A stretch of 64,000 bases of DNA from Prosopocoilus inquinatus (lineage: Eukaryota; Arthropoda; Insecta; Coleoptera; Lucanidae), in the NCBI GenBank assembly GCA_036172665.1, contig JAYKNF010000019.1, positions 451,001-515,000 on the forward strand, in the 5' to 3' direction. The translations under genes and the position numbers were made by a program. This document shows positions 37,288 through 50,653 of this stretch, piece after piece. Position 1 is the first letter of the stretch. Each line of letters begins with the position of its first letter. The notes under the pieces were generated by a model. It was not told where the DNA came from. It did not search any database and saw only the letters and a program-made list of their open reading frames with translations.

Positions 37288-40204
37288 CCAAATAACATAA
37301 TAGATGAGTAAGGGTCGATTAGATACATCACAGGAACAACGCTAATGCGTGTTGTTTCGTTTAAAACTATTTCCAGCTTCTGCTGCGTCCGAAAACGTCG
37401 TATCTCACATCAGAGCTACTGGAGTCCATCGAAACGCCAAATAACATGATAGATGAGTAAGGATCGATTAGATACATCACAGGAACAACGCTAATACATG
37501 TTGTTTCATTTAAAACTATTTCCAGCTTCAGCTGCGTCCGAGAACTTCGTATCTAACATCAAAGTTACTGGAGTCCATCGAAACGCCAAATAACATGATA
37601 GATGAGTAAGGATAGATTAGATACATCACAGGAACAACGCTAATGCGTGTTGTTTCGTTTAAAACTATTTCCAGCTTCTGCTGCGTCCGAAAACGTCGTA
37701 TCTCACATCAGAGCTACTGGAGTCCATCGAAACGCCAAATAAAATGATAGATGTGTAAGGATCGATTAGATACAGCACAGGAACAACGCTAATGCGTGTT
37801 GTTTCGTTTAAAACTATTTCCAGCTTCTGCTGCGTCCGAGAACGTCGTATCTCACATCAGAGCTACTGGAGTCCATCGAAACGCCAAATAACATGATAGA
37901 TGAGTAAGGATCGATTAGATACATCACAGGAACAACGCTAATACGTGTTGTTTCATTTAAAATAAATTTCCAGCTTCAGCTGCGTCCGAGAACTTCGTAT
38001 CTCACATCAAAGTTACTGGAGTCTATCGAAACGCCAAATAACATTATAGATGAGTAAGGATCGATTAGATACATCACAGGAACAACGCTAATACGTGTTG
38101 TTTCGTTCAAAACTATTTCCAGCTTCTGCTGCGTCCAAAAACTTTGTATCTCACATCAGAGTTACTGGAGTCCATCCAAACGTAAAATAACATGATAGAT
38201 GAGTAAGGATCGATTAGATACATCACAGGAACATCGCTAATGTGTGTTGATTCGTTTAAAACTATTTCCAGTTTCTGCTGCGTCCGAAAACGTCGTATCT
38301 CACATCAGAGTTACTGGAGTCCATCGAAACGCCAAATAACATGATAGATAAGTAAGGATCGATTAGATACAGCACAGGAACAACGCTAATACGTGTTGTT
38401 TCGTTTAAAACTATTTCCAGCTCCTGCTGCGTCCCAAAACTTTGTATCTCACATCAGACTAACTGGAGTCCATCCAAACTTCAAATAACATGTTAGATAA
38501 GTAAGGATCGTTTAGATACATCACAGGAACAACGCTAATACGTGTTGTTTCGTTCAAAACTATTCCCAGCTTCTGCTGCGTCCGAAATCTTTGTATCTCT
38601 CATCAGAGTTACTGGAGTCCATCCAAACGTCAAATAACATAATAGATGAGTATGGATCGATTAGATACATCACAGGAACAACGCTAATACGTGTTGTATC
38701 GTTTAAAACTATTTCCAGCTTCTGCTGCGTCCGAAAACGTCGTATCTCACATCAGAGCTACTGGAGTCCGTCCAAACGTCAAATAACATGATAGATGAGT
38801 AAGGATCGATTAGATACAGCACAGGAACAACGCTAATACGTGTTGTTTCGTTTAAAACTATTTCTAGCTTCTACTGCGTCCGAGAACTTTGAATCTCTCA
38901 TCAGAGTTACTGGAGTCCGTCCAAACGTCAAATAACATGATAGATGAGTAAGGATCGATTAGATACATCACAGGAACAACGCTAATACGTGTTGTTTCGT
39001 TTAAAACTATTTCTAGCTTCAGCTGCGTCCGAGAACTTCGTATCTAACATCTAAGTTACTGGAGTCCATCGAAACGCCAAATAACATGATAGATGAGTAA
39101 GGATCGATTAGATACATCACAGGAACAACGCTAATGCGTGTTGTTTCGTTTAAAAAAATTTCCAGCTTCTGCTGCGTCCGAGAACATCGTATCTCACGTC
39201 AGGGTTACTGGAGTCCATCCAAACGTCAAATAACATGATAGATAAGTAAGGATCGATTAGATACAGCACAGGAACAACGCTAATACGTGTTGTTTCGTTT
39301 AAAACTATTTCCAGCTCCTGCTGCGTCCAAAAACTTTGTATCTCACATCAGACTTACTGGAGTCCATCGAAACGCCAAATAACATGATAGATGAGTAAGG
39401 ATCGATTAGATACATCACAGGAACAACGCTAATACGTATTGTTTCATTTAAAACTATTTCCAGCTTCTGCTGCCTCCGAAATCGTCGTATCTCACATCAC
39501 AGCTACTGGAGTCCATCGAAACGCCAAATAACATGATAGATGAGTAAGGATAGATTAGATACATCACAGGAACAACGCTAATACGTGTTGTTTCATTTAA
39601 AACTATTTCCAGCTTCAGCTGCGTCCGAGAACTTCGTATCTCACATCAAAGTTACTGGAGTCAATCGAAACGCCAAATAACATGATAGATGTGTAAGGAT
39701 CGATTAGATACATCACAGGAACAACGCTAATGCGTGTTGTTTCGTTTAAAACTATTTCCAGCTTCTGCTGCGTCCGAAGACGTCGTATCTCACATCAGAG
39801 CTACTGGAGTCCATCGAAACGCCAAATAACATTATAGATGAGTAAGGATCGATTAGAAACATCACAGGAACATCGCTAATGTGTGTTGTTTCGTTTAAAA
39901 CTATTTCCAGTTTCTGCTGCGTCCGAAAACGTCGTATCTCACATCAGAGCTACTGGAGTCCATCGAAACGCAAAATAACATGATAGATGAGTAAGGATCG
40001 ATTAGATACATCACAGGAACAACGCTAATACGTGTTGTTTCGTTTAAAACTATTTCCAGCTTCTGCTGCGTCCGAAAACGTCGTATCTCACATCAGAGCT
40101 ACTGGAGTCCATCGAAACGCAAAATAACATGATAGATGAGTAAGGATCGATTAGATACATCACAGGAACAACGCTAATACGTGTTGTTTCGTTTAAAACT
40201 ATTT

Positions 40205-40252
40205 CCAGCTCCTGCTGCGTCCAAATACGTGTTGTTTCGTTTAAAACTATTT
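40205..40252 (-). repeat. 48-bp truncated monomer
   Basis: CCAGCTCCTGCTGCGTCCAA runs straight into ATACGTGTTGTTTCG, so the monomer keeps only 48 bp and loses 101 bp. The next two copies are at 40402-40449 (197 bp on: one full plus one short monomer) and 42089-42136 (1687 bp on: eleven full plus one short). Confidence 0.93.
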
Positions 40253-40401
40253 CCAGCTCCTGCTGCGTCCAAAAACTTTGTATCTCACATCAGACTTACT
40301 GGAGTCCGTCCAAACGTCAAATAACATGATAGATGAGTAATGATCGTTTAGATACATCACAGGAACAACGCTAATACGTGTTGTTTCGTTTAAAACTATT
40401 T

Positions 40402-40449
40402 CCAGCTCCTGCTGCGTCCAAATACGTGTTGTTTCGTTTAAAACTATTT
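40402..40449 (-). repeat. 48-bp truncated monomer
   Basis: Identical joint GCGTCCAAATACGTGTTG to the one at 40205, separated from it by a single full-length monomer. Confidence 0.93.
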
Positions 40450-42088
40450 CCAGCTCCTGCTGCGTCCAAAAACTTTGTATCTCACATCAAACTTACTGGA
40501 GTCCATCCAAACGTCAAATAACATGTTAGATAAGTAAGGATCGTTTAGATACATCACAGGAACAACGCTAATACGTGTTGTATCGTTCAAAACTATTTCC
40601 AGCTTCTACTGCGTCCGAGAACTTTGTATCTCTCATCAGAGCTACTGGAGTCCGTCCAAACGTCAAATAACATGATAGATGAGTAAGGATCGATTAGATA
40701 CATCACAGGAACAACGCTAATGCGTGTTGTTTCGTTTAAAACTATTTCCAGTTTCTGCTGCGTCCGAAAACGCCGTATCTCACATCAGAGCTACTGGAGT
40801 CCATCGAAACGCCAAATAACATGATAGATGAGTAAGGATCGATTAGATACATCACAGGAACAACGCTAATGCGTGTTGTTTCGTTTAAAACAATTTCCAG
40901 CTTCTGCTGCGTCCGAAAATTTCGTATCTCACATCATAGTTACTGGAGTCCATCGAAACGTCAAATAACATAGTAGATAAGTAAGGATCGATTAGATACA
41001 TCACAGGAACAACGCTAATACGTGTTGTTTCGTTCAAAACTATTTCCAGCTTCTGCTGCGTCCGAAATCTTTGTACCTCACATCAGAGTTCCTGGAGTCC
41101 ATCCAAACGTCAAATAACATGATAGATGAGTAAGGATCGATTAGATACATCACAGGAACAACGCTAATACCTGTTGTTTCGTTTAAAACTATTTCCAGCT
41201 TCTGCTGCGTCCGAAAACGTCGTATCTCACATCAGAGATACTGGAGTCCATCGAAACGTCAAATAACATGATAGATAAGTAAGGATCGATTAGATACAGC
41301 ACAGGAACAACGCTAATACGTGTTGTTTCGTTCAAAATTATTTCCAGCTTCTGCTGCGTCCGAGAACTTTGTATCTCACGTCAGAGTTACTGGAGTCCGT
41401 CCAAACGTCAAATAACATGATAGATGAGTAAGGATCGTTTAGATACATCACAGGAACAACGCTAATACATGTTGTTTCGTTTAAAACTATTTCCAGCTTC
41501 TGATGCGTCCGAAAACGTCGTATCTCACATCAGAGCTACTGGAGTCCATCGAAACGCCAAATAACATGATAGATGAGTAAGGATCGATTAGATACATCAC
41601 AGGAACAACGCTAATGCGTGTTGTTTCGTTTAAAACTATTTCCAGCTTCTGCTGCGTCCGAAAACGTCGTATCTCACATCGGAGCTACTGGAGTCTATCG
41701 AAACGCCAAATAATATTATAGATGAGTAAGGATCGATTAGATACATCACAGGAACATCGCTAATGTGTGCTGTTTCGTTTAAAACTATTTCCAGTTTCTG
41801 CTGCGTCCGAAAACGTCGTATCTCACATCAGAGTTACTGGAGTCCATCGAAACGTCAAATAACATGATAGATAAGTAAGTATCGATTAGATACAGCACAG
41901 GAACAACGCTAATACGTGTTGTTTCGTTCAAAATTATTTCCAGCTTCTGCTGCGTCCGAGAACTTTGTATCTCACATCAGAGTTACTGGAGTCCGTCCAA
42001 ACGTCAAATAACATGATAGATGAGTAAGGATCGTTTAGATACATCACAGGAACAACGCTAATACGTGTTGTTTCGTTTAAAACTATTT

Positions 42089-42136
42089 CCAGCTCCTGCT
42101 GCGTCCAAATACGTGTTGTTTCGTTTAAAACTATTT
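42089..42136 (-). repeat. 48-bp truncated monomer
   Basis: Same joint as at 40205 and 40402, eleven full monomers plus one short monomer further on. Confidence 0.93.
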
Positions 42137-43262
42137 CCAGCTCCTGCTGCGTCCAAAAACTTTGTATCTCACATCAGACTTACTGGAGTCCATCCAAACG
42201 TCAAATAACATGTTAGATAAGTAAGGATCGTTTAGATACATCACAGGAACAACGCTAATACGTGTTGTTTCGTTCAAAACTATTTCCAGCTTCTACTGCG
42301 TCCGAGAACTTTGTATCTCTCATCAGAGTTACTGGAGTCCGTCCAAACGTCAAATAACATGATAGATGAGTAAGGATCGATTAGATACATCACAGGAACA
42401 ACGCTAATGCGTGTTGTTTCGTTTAAAAAAATTTCCAGCTTCTGCTGCGTCCGAGAACATCGTATCTCACGTCAGGGTTACTGGAGTCCATCCAAACGTC
42501 AAATAACATGATAGATAAGTAAGGATCGATTAGATACAGCACAGGAACAACGCTAATACGTGTTGTTTCGTTTAAAACTATTTCCAGCTCCTGCTGCGTC
42601 CAAAAACTTTGTATCTCACATCAGACTTACTGGAGTCCATCCAAACGTCAAATAACATGTTAGATAAGTAAGGATCGCTTAGATACATCACAGGAACAAC
42701 GCTAATACGTGTTGTTTCGTTCAAAACTATTTCCAGCTTCTACTGCGTCCGAGAAATTTGTATCTCTCATCAGAGTTACTGGAGTCCGTCCAAACGTCAA
42801 ATAACATGATAGATGAGTAAGGATCGATTAGATACATCCCAGGAACAACGCTAATACGTGTTGTTTCGTTTAAAACTATTTCCAGCTTCAGCTGCGTCCG
42901 AGAACTTCGTATCTCACATCAGAGTTACTGGAGTCCATCGAAACGTCAAATAACATGATAGGTAAGTAAGGATCGATTAGATACAGCACAGGAACAACGC
43001 TAATACGTGTTGTTTCGTTTAAAACTATTTCAAGCTTCAGCTGCGTCCGAGAACTTCGTATCTCACATCAAAGTTACTGGAGTCCATCGAAACGCCAAAT
43101 AACATGATAGATGAGTAAGGATCGATTAGATACATCACAGGAACAACGCTAATACGTATTGTTTCATTTAAAACTATTTCCAGCTTCTGCTGCGTCCGAA
43201 ATCGTCGTATCTCACATCACAGCTACTGGAGTCCAGCGAAACGCCAAATAACATGATAGATG

Positions 43263-46200
43263 AGTAAGGATCGTTTAGATGCATCACAGGAACAACGCTA
43301 ATACGTGTTGTTTCGTTCAAAACTATTTCCAGCTCCTGCTGCGTCCCAAAACTTTGTATCTCTCATCAGAGTTACTGGAGTCCATCCAAACGTCAAATAA
43401 CATAATAGATGAGTATGGATCGATTAGATACATCACAGGAACAACGCTAATACGTGTTGTATCGTTTAAAACTATTTCCAGCTTCTGCTGCGTCCGAAAA
43501 CGCCGTATCTCACATCAGAGATACTGGAGTCCATCGAAACGTCAAATAACATGATAGATAAGTAAGGATCGATTAGATACAGCACAGGAACAACGCTAAT
43601 ACGTGTTGTTTCGTTCAAAACTATTTCTAGCTTCTGCTGCGTCCGATAACTTTGTATCTCACATCAGAGTTACTGGAGTCCGTCCAAACGTCAAATAACA
43701 TGATAGATGAGTAAGGATCGATTAGATACATCACAGGAACAACGCTAATATGTGTTGTTTCGTTTAAAACTATTTCCAGCTGCTGCTGCGTCCGAAAACG
43801 TCGTATATCACATCAGAGTTACTGGAGTCCATCGAAATGTCAAATAACATGATAGATAAGTAAGGATCGATTAGATACTACACAGGAACAACGCTAATGC
43901 GTGTTGTTTCGTTTCAAACTATTTCTAGCTTCAGCTCCGTCCGAGAACTTCGTATCTCAAATCTAAGTTACTGGATTCCATCGAAACGCCAAATAACATG
44001 ATAGATGAGTAAGGATCGATTAGATACATCACAGGAACAACGCTAATGCGTGTTGTTTCGTTTAAAACTGTTTCCAGCTTCTGCTGCGTCCGAGAACATC
44101 GTATCTCCCGTCAGGGTTACTGGAGTCCATGCAAACGTCAAATAACATGATAGATGAGTAAGGATCGATTAGATACATCACAGGAACAACGCTAATGCGT
44201 GTTGTTTCGCTTATAACTATTTCCAGCTTCTGCTGCCTCAGAAAACGTCGTATCTCACATCAGAGCTACTGGAGTTCATCGAAACGCCAAATAACATGAT
44301 AGATGAGTAAGGATCGATTAGATACATCACAGGAACAACGCTAATACGTGTTGTTTCATTTAAAACTATTTCCAGCTTCAGCTGCGTCCGAGAACTTCGT
44401 ATCTCACATCAAAGTTACTGGAGTCCATCGAAAAGCCAAATAACATGATAGATGAGTAAGGATCGATTAGATACATCACAGGAACAACGCTAATGCGTGT
44501 TGCTTCGTTTAAAACTATTTCCAGCTTCTGCTGCGTCCGAAAACTTCGTATCTCACATCAGAGCTACTGAAGTCCATCGAAACGCCAAATAACATGATAG
44601 ATGAGTAAGGATCGATTAGATACATCACAGGAACAACGCTAATACGTGTTGTTTCATTCAAAACTATTTCCAGCTTCAGCTGCGTCCGAGAACTTCGTAT
44701 CTCACATCAAAGTTACTGGAGTCCATCGAAATGCCAAATAACATAATAGATGAGTAAGGATCGATTAGATACATCACAGGAACAACGCTAATGCGTGTTG
44801 TTTCGTTTAAAACTATTTCCAGCTTCTGCTGCGTCCGAAAACGTCGTATCTCACATCAGAGCTACTGGAGTCCATCGAAACGCCAAATAACATGATAGAT
44901 GAGTAAGGATCGATTAGATACATCACAGGAACAACGCTAATACGTGTTGTTTCATTTAAAACTATTTCCAGCTTCAGCTGCGTCCGAGAACTTCGTATCT
45001 CACATCAAAGTTACTGGAGTCCATCGAAATGCCAAATAACATAATAGATGAGTAAGGATCGATTAGATACATCACAGGAACAACGCTAATGCGTGTTGCT
45101 TCGTTTAAAACTATTTCCAGCTTCTGCTGCGTCCGAAAACTTCGTATCTCACATCAGAGCTACTGGAGTCCATCGAAACGCCAAGTAACATGATATATGA
45201 GTAAGGATCGATTAGATACAGCACAGGAACAACGCTAATACGTGTTGTTTCGTTTAAAACTATTTCCAGTTCCTGCTGCGTCCAAAAACTTTGTATCTCA
45301 CATCAGACTTACTGGAGTCCATCCAAACGTCAAATAACATGTTAGATAAGTAAGGATCGTTTAGATACATCACAGGAACAACGCTAATACGTGTTCTTTC
45401 GTTCAAAACTATTTCCAGCTTCTACTGCGTCCGAGAACTTTGTATCTCTCATCAGAGTTACTGGAGTCCGTCCAAACGTCAAATAACATGATAGATGAGT
45501 AAGGATCGATTAGATACATCACAGGAACAACGCTAATACGTGTTGTTGCATTTAAAACTATTTCCAGCTTCAGCTGCGTCCGAGAACTTCGTATCTCACA
45601 TCAAAGTTACTGGAGTCCATCGAAACGCCAAATAACATGATAGATGAGTAAGGATCGATTAGATACATCACAGGAACAACGCTAATGCGTGTTGTTTCGT
45701 TCAAAACTATTTCCAGCTTCTGCTGCGTCCGAGAACATCGTATCTCACGTCAGGGTTACTGGAGTCCATCGAAACGTCAAATAACATGATAGATAAGTAA
45801 GGATCGTTTAGATACATCACAGGAACAACGTTAATACGTGTTGTTTCGTTCAAAACTATTTCCAGCTTCTGCTGCGTCCGAAATCTTTGTATCTTACATC
45901 AGAGCTACTGGAGTCCATCCAAACGTCAAATAACATGTTAGATAAGTAAGGATCGTTTAGATACATCACAGGAACAACGCTAATATGTGTCGTTTCGTTC
46001 AAAACTATTTCCAGCTTCTGCTGCGTCCGAAATCTTTGTATCTCTCATCAGAGTTACTGGAGTCCATCCAAACGTAAAATAACATGATAGATGAGTAAGG
46101 ATCGATTAGATACATCACAGGAACATTGCTAATGCGTGTTGTTTCGTTTAAAACTATTTCCAGCTTCTGCTGCGTCCGAAAACTTCGTATCTCACATCAG

Positions 46201-46372
46201 AGTTACTGGAGTCCATCGAAACGTCAAATAATATGATAGATAAGTAAGGATCGATTAGATACAGCACAGGAACAACGCTAATACGTGTTGTTTCGTTTAA
46301 AACTATTTCCAGCTTCAGCTGCGTCCGAGAACTTCGTATATCACATCAAAGTTACTGGAGTCCATCGAAACG
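43263..46372 (-). repeat. 3.1-kb duplicated block, copy 2
   Basis: This copies 34178-37287. Mismatches seen include CTCAAATCTAAG near 43956, and GTTAATACG near 45830. The right edge breaks register: CGAAACG at 46366-46372 joins TGTTGTTTCG, leaving an 87-bp monomer. The same position in copy 1 continues normally into CCAAATAAC. Confidence 0.92.
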
Positions 46373-46467
46373 TGTTGTTTCGTTTAAAACTATTTCCAGC
46401 TCCTGCTGCGTCCCAAAACTTTGTATCTCACATCAGACTTACTGGAGTCCATCCAAACGTCAAATAA
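46285..46467 (-). repeat. Region of the 87-bp truncated monomer
   Basis: Successive AACAACGC phrases at 46271 and 46507 are 236 bp apart, one full plus one 87-bp monomer, so 62 bp are lost. The joint is at 46370-46372, where ACG is common to both partners. The register break opens a 60-codon frame here that I regard as an accident. Confidence 0.88.
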
Positions 46468-47260
46468 CATGTTAGATAAGTAAGGATCGTTTAGATACAT
46501 CACAGGAACAACGCTAATAGGTGTTGTTTCGTTCAAAACTATATCCAGCTTCTGCTGCGTCCGAAATCTTTGTATCTCTCATCAGAGTTACTAGAGTCCA
46601 TCGAAACACCAAATAGCATGATATATGAGTAAGGATCGATTAGATACAGCACAGGAACAACGCTAATGCGTGTTGTTTCGTTTAAAACTATTTCCAGCTT
46701 CTGCTGCGTCCATAAACGTCGTATCTCACATCAGAGCTACTGGAGTCCATCGAAACGCCAAGTAACATGATATATGAGTAAGGATCGATTAGATACAGCA
46801 CAGGAACAACGCTAATACGTGTTGTTTAGTTTGAAACTATTTCCAGCTCCTGCTGCGTCCAAAAACTTTGTATCTCACATCAGACTTACTGGAGTCCATC
46901 CAAACGTCAAATAACATGTTAGATAAGTAAGGATCGTTTAGATACATCACAAGAACAACGCTAATACGTGTTATTTCGTTCAAAACTATTTCCAGCTTCT
47001 ACTGCGTCCGAGAACTTTGAATCTCACATCAGAGTTACTGGAGTCCGTCCAAACGTCAAATAACATGATAGATGAGTAAGGATCGATTAGATACATCACA
47101 GGAACAACGCTAATACGTGTTGTTTCGTTTAAAACTATTTCCAGCTCCTGCTGCGTCCCAAAACTTTGTATCTCACATCAGACTTACTGGAGTCCATCCA
47201 AACTTCAAATAACATGTTAGATAAGTAAGGATCGTTTAGATACATCACAGGAACAACGCT

Positions 47261-49995
47261 AATAGGTGTTGTTTCGTTCAAACCTATTTCCAGCTTCTGC
47301 TGCGTCCGAAATCTTTGTATCTCTCATCAGAGTTACTGGAGTCCATCCAATCGTCAAATAACATGATAGATGAGTAAGGATCGATTAGATACATCACAGG
47401 AACAACGCTAATGCGTGTTGTTTCGTTCAAAATTATTTCCAGCTTCTGCTGCTTACGAGAACTTTGTATCTCACATCAGAGTTACTGGAGTCCGTCCAAA
47501 CGTCAAATAACATGATAGATGAGTAAGGATCGTTTAGGTACATCACAGGAACAACGCTAATACGTGTTGTTTCGTTTAAAACTATTTCCAGCTTCTGCTG
47601 CGTCCGAAAACGTCGTATCTCACATCAGAGTTACTGGAGTCCATCGAAACGTCAAATAACATGATAGATAAGTAAGGATCGATTAGATACAGCACAGGAA
47701 CAACGCTAATGCGTGTTGTTTCGTTTGAAACTATTTCCAGCTCCTGCTGCGTCCAAAAACTTTGTATCTCACATCAGACTTACTGGAGTCCATCCAAACG
47801 TCAAATAACATGTTAGATAAGTAAGGATCGTTTAGATACATCACAGGAACAACGCTAATACGTGTTGTTTCGTTCAAAACTATTTCCAGCTTCTGCTGCG
47901 TACGAGAACTTTGTATCTCACATCAGAGTTACTGGAGTCCGTCCAAACGTCAAATAACATGATAGATGAGTAAGGATCGTTTAGGTACATCACAGGAACA
48001 ACGCTAATACGTGTTGTTTCGTTTAAAACTATTTCCAGCTTCTGCTGCGTCCGAAAACGTCGTATCTCACATCAGAGTTACTGGAGTCCATCGAAACGTC
48101 AAATAACATGATAGATAAGTAAGGATCGATTAGATACAGCACAGGAACAACGCTAATACGTGTTGTTTCGTTTAAAACTATTTCCAGCTCCTGCTGCGTC
48201 CAAAAACTTTGTATCTCACATCAGACTTACTGGAGTCCATCCAAACGTTAAATAACATGTTAGATAAGTAATGATCGTTTAGATACATCACAGGAACAAC
48301 GCTAATGCGTGTTGTTTCGTTCAAAATTATTTCCAGCTTCTGCTGCGTCCGAGAACTTTGTATCTCACATCAGAGTTACTGGAGTCCGTCCAAACGTCAA
48401 ATAACATGATAGATGAGTAAGTATCGTTTAGATACATCACAGGAACAACGCTAATACCTGTTGTTTCGTTTGAAACTATTTCCAGCTTCAGCTGCGTCCG
48501 AGAACTTCGTATCTCACATCAAAGTTACTGGAGTCCATCGAAACGTCAAATAACATGATAGATAGGTAAGGATCGATTAGATACAGCACAGGAAAAACGC
48601 TAATACGTGTTGTTTCGTTTAAAACTATTTCCAGCTCCTGCTGCGTCGCAAAACTTTTTATCTCACATCAGACTTACTGGAGTCCATACAAACGTCAAAT
48701 AACATGTTAGATAAGTAAGGATCCTTTAGATACATCACAGGAACAACGCTAATAGGTGTTGTTTCGTTCAAACCTATTTCCAGCTTCTGCTGCGTCCGAA
48801 ATCTTTGTATCTCTCATCAGAGTTACTGGAGTCCATCCAATCGTCAAATAACATGATAGATGAGTAAGGATCGATTAGATACATCACAGGAACAACGCTA
48901 ATACGTGTTGTTTCGTTTAAAACTATTTCCAGCTTCTGCTGCGTCCAAAAACTTTGTATCTCACATCAGACTTACTGGAGTCCATCCAAACGTTAAATAA
49001 CATGTTAGATAAGTAAGGATCGTTTAGATACATCACAGGAACAACGCTAATACGTGTTGTTTCGTTCAAAATTATTTCCAGCTTCTGCTGCGTACGAGAA
49101 CTTTGTATCTCACATCAGAGTTACTGGAGTCCGTCCAAACGTCAAATAACATGATAGATGAGTAAGGATCGTTTAGGTACATCACAGGAACAACGCTAAT
49201 ACGTGTTGTTTCGTTTAAAACTATTTCCAGCTTCTGCTGCGTCCGAAAACGTCGTATCTCACATCAGAGTTACTGGAGTCCATCGAAACGTCAAATAACA
49301 TGATAGATAAGTAAGGATCGATTAGATACAGCACAGGAACAACGCTAATACGTGTTGTTTCGTTTTAAACTATTTCCAGCTCCTGCTGCGTCCAAAAACT
49401 TTGTATCTCACATCAGACTTACTGGAGTCCATCCAAACGTTAAATAACATGTTAGATAAGTAATGATCGTTTAGATACATCACAGGAACAACGCTAATGC
49501 GTGTTGTTTCGTTCAAAATTATTTCCAGCTTCTGCTGCGTCCGAGAACTTTGTATCTCACATCAGAGTTACTGGAGTCCGTCCAAACGTCAAATAACATG
49601 ATAGATGAGTAAGTATCGTTTAGATACATCACAGGAACAACGCTAATACCTGTTGTTTCGTTTGAAACTATTTCCAGCTTCAGCTGCGTCCGAGAACTTC
49701 GTATCTCACATCAAAGTTACTGGAGTCCATCGAAACGTCAAATAACATGATAGATAGGTAAGGATCGATTAGATACAGCACAGGAACAACGCTAATACCT
49801 GTTGTTTCGTTTAAAACTATTTCCAGCTCCTGCTGCGTCCCAAAACTTTGTATCTCACATCAGACTTACTGGAGTCCATCCAAACGTCAAATAACATGTT
49901 AGATAAGTAAGGATCGTTTAGATACATCACAGGAACAACGCTAATAGGTGTTGTTTCGTTCAAAACTATATCCAGCTTCTGCTGCGTCCGAAATC
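47261..49995 (-). repeat. Overlapping 10- and 8-monomer higher-order repeats
   Basis: AATAGGTGTTGTTTCGTTCA followed by AACCTATTTCC lies at 47261 and 48751 (1490 bp, ten monomers), with a shared CCATCCAATCGTC. GCGTACGAGAAC lies at about 47899 and 49091, and GATAGGTAAGG at 48561 and 49753 (both 1192 bp, eight monomers). The two step lengths overlap in the same interval, which shows repeated unequal exchange. Confidence 0.85.
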
Positions 49996-50019
49996 GTGTT
50001 GTTTCGTTCAAAACTATTT
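49972..50019 (-). repeat. 48-bp truncated monomer at a block edge
   Basis: GCGTCCGAAATC joins GTGTTGTTTCG at about 49995, leaving 48 bp, the same length as the other short monomers but in a different sequence class (CTTCTG rather than CTCCTG). It is also the left edge of the block shared with 63342-64000. Confidence 0.88.
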
Positions 50020-50653
50020 CCAGCTTCTACTGCGTCCGAGAACTTTGAATCTCTCATCAGAGTTACTGGAGTCCGTCCAAACGTCAATTAACATGATAGA
50101 TGAGTAAGGATCGATTAGATACATCACAGGAACAACGCTAATACGTGTTGTATCGTTTAAAACTATTTCCAGCTTCTGCTGCGTCCGAAAACTTCGTATC
50201 TCACATCAGAGTTACTGGAGTCCATCGAAACGTCAAATAACATGATAGATAAGTAAGGATCGATTAGATACAGCACAGGAACAACGCTAATACGTGTTGT
50301 TTCGTTTAAAACTATTTCCAGCTCCTGCTGCGTCGCAAAACTTTTTATCTCACATCAGACTTACTGGAGTCCATCCAAACGTCAAATAACATGTTAGATA
50401 AGTAAGGATCCTTTAGATACATCACAGGAACAACGCTAATAGGTGTTGTTTCGTTCAAAATTATTTCCAGCTTCTGCTGCGTCCGAGAACTTTGTATCTC
50501 ACATCAGAGTTACTGGAGTCCGTCCAAACGTCAATTAACATGATAGATGAGTAAGGATCGTTTAGATACATCACAGGAACAACGCTAATACGTGTTGTTT
50601 CGTTTAAAACTATTTCCAGCTCCTGCTGCGTCCAAAAACTTTGTATCTCACAT
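49995..50653 (-). repeat. 659-bp duplicated block, copy 1
   Basis: This matches 63342-64000 at a step of 13347 bp. Shared marks are GTCAATTAACATG, GTTGTATCG, GCGTCGCAAAACTTTTTATC (50329 and 63676) and GGATCCTTTAG. Its left edge is out of register (48-bp monomer at 49972), while the same edge at 63342 is regular. The 63-kb copy therefore looks like the source. Confidence 0.88.

Noticed and set aside
34194..50011. Open frames of 60-91 codons at 34194, 38591, 43279, 46285 and 49817
   Set aside because: These are repeat shadows. The pair at 34194 and 43279 is identical because the DNA block was duplicated, and those at 46285 and 49817 span out-of-register joints.
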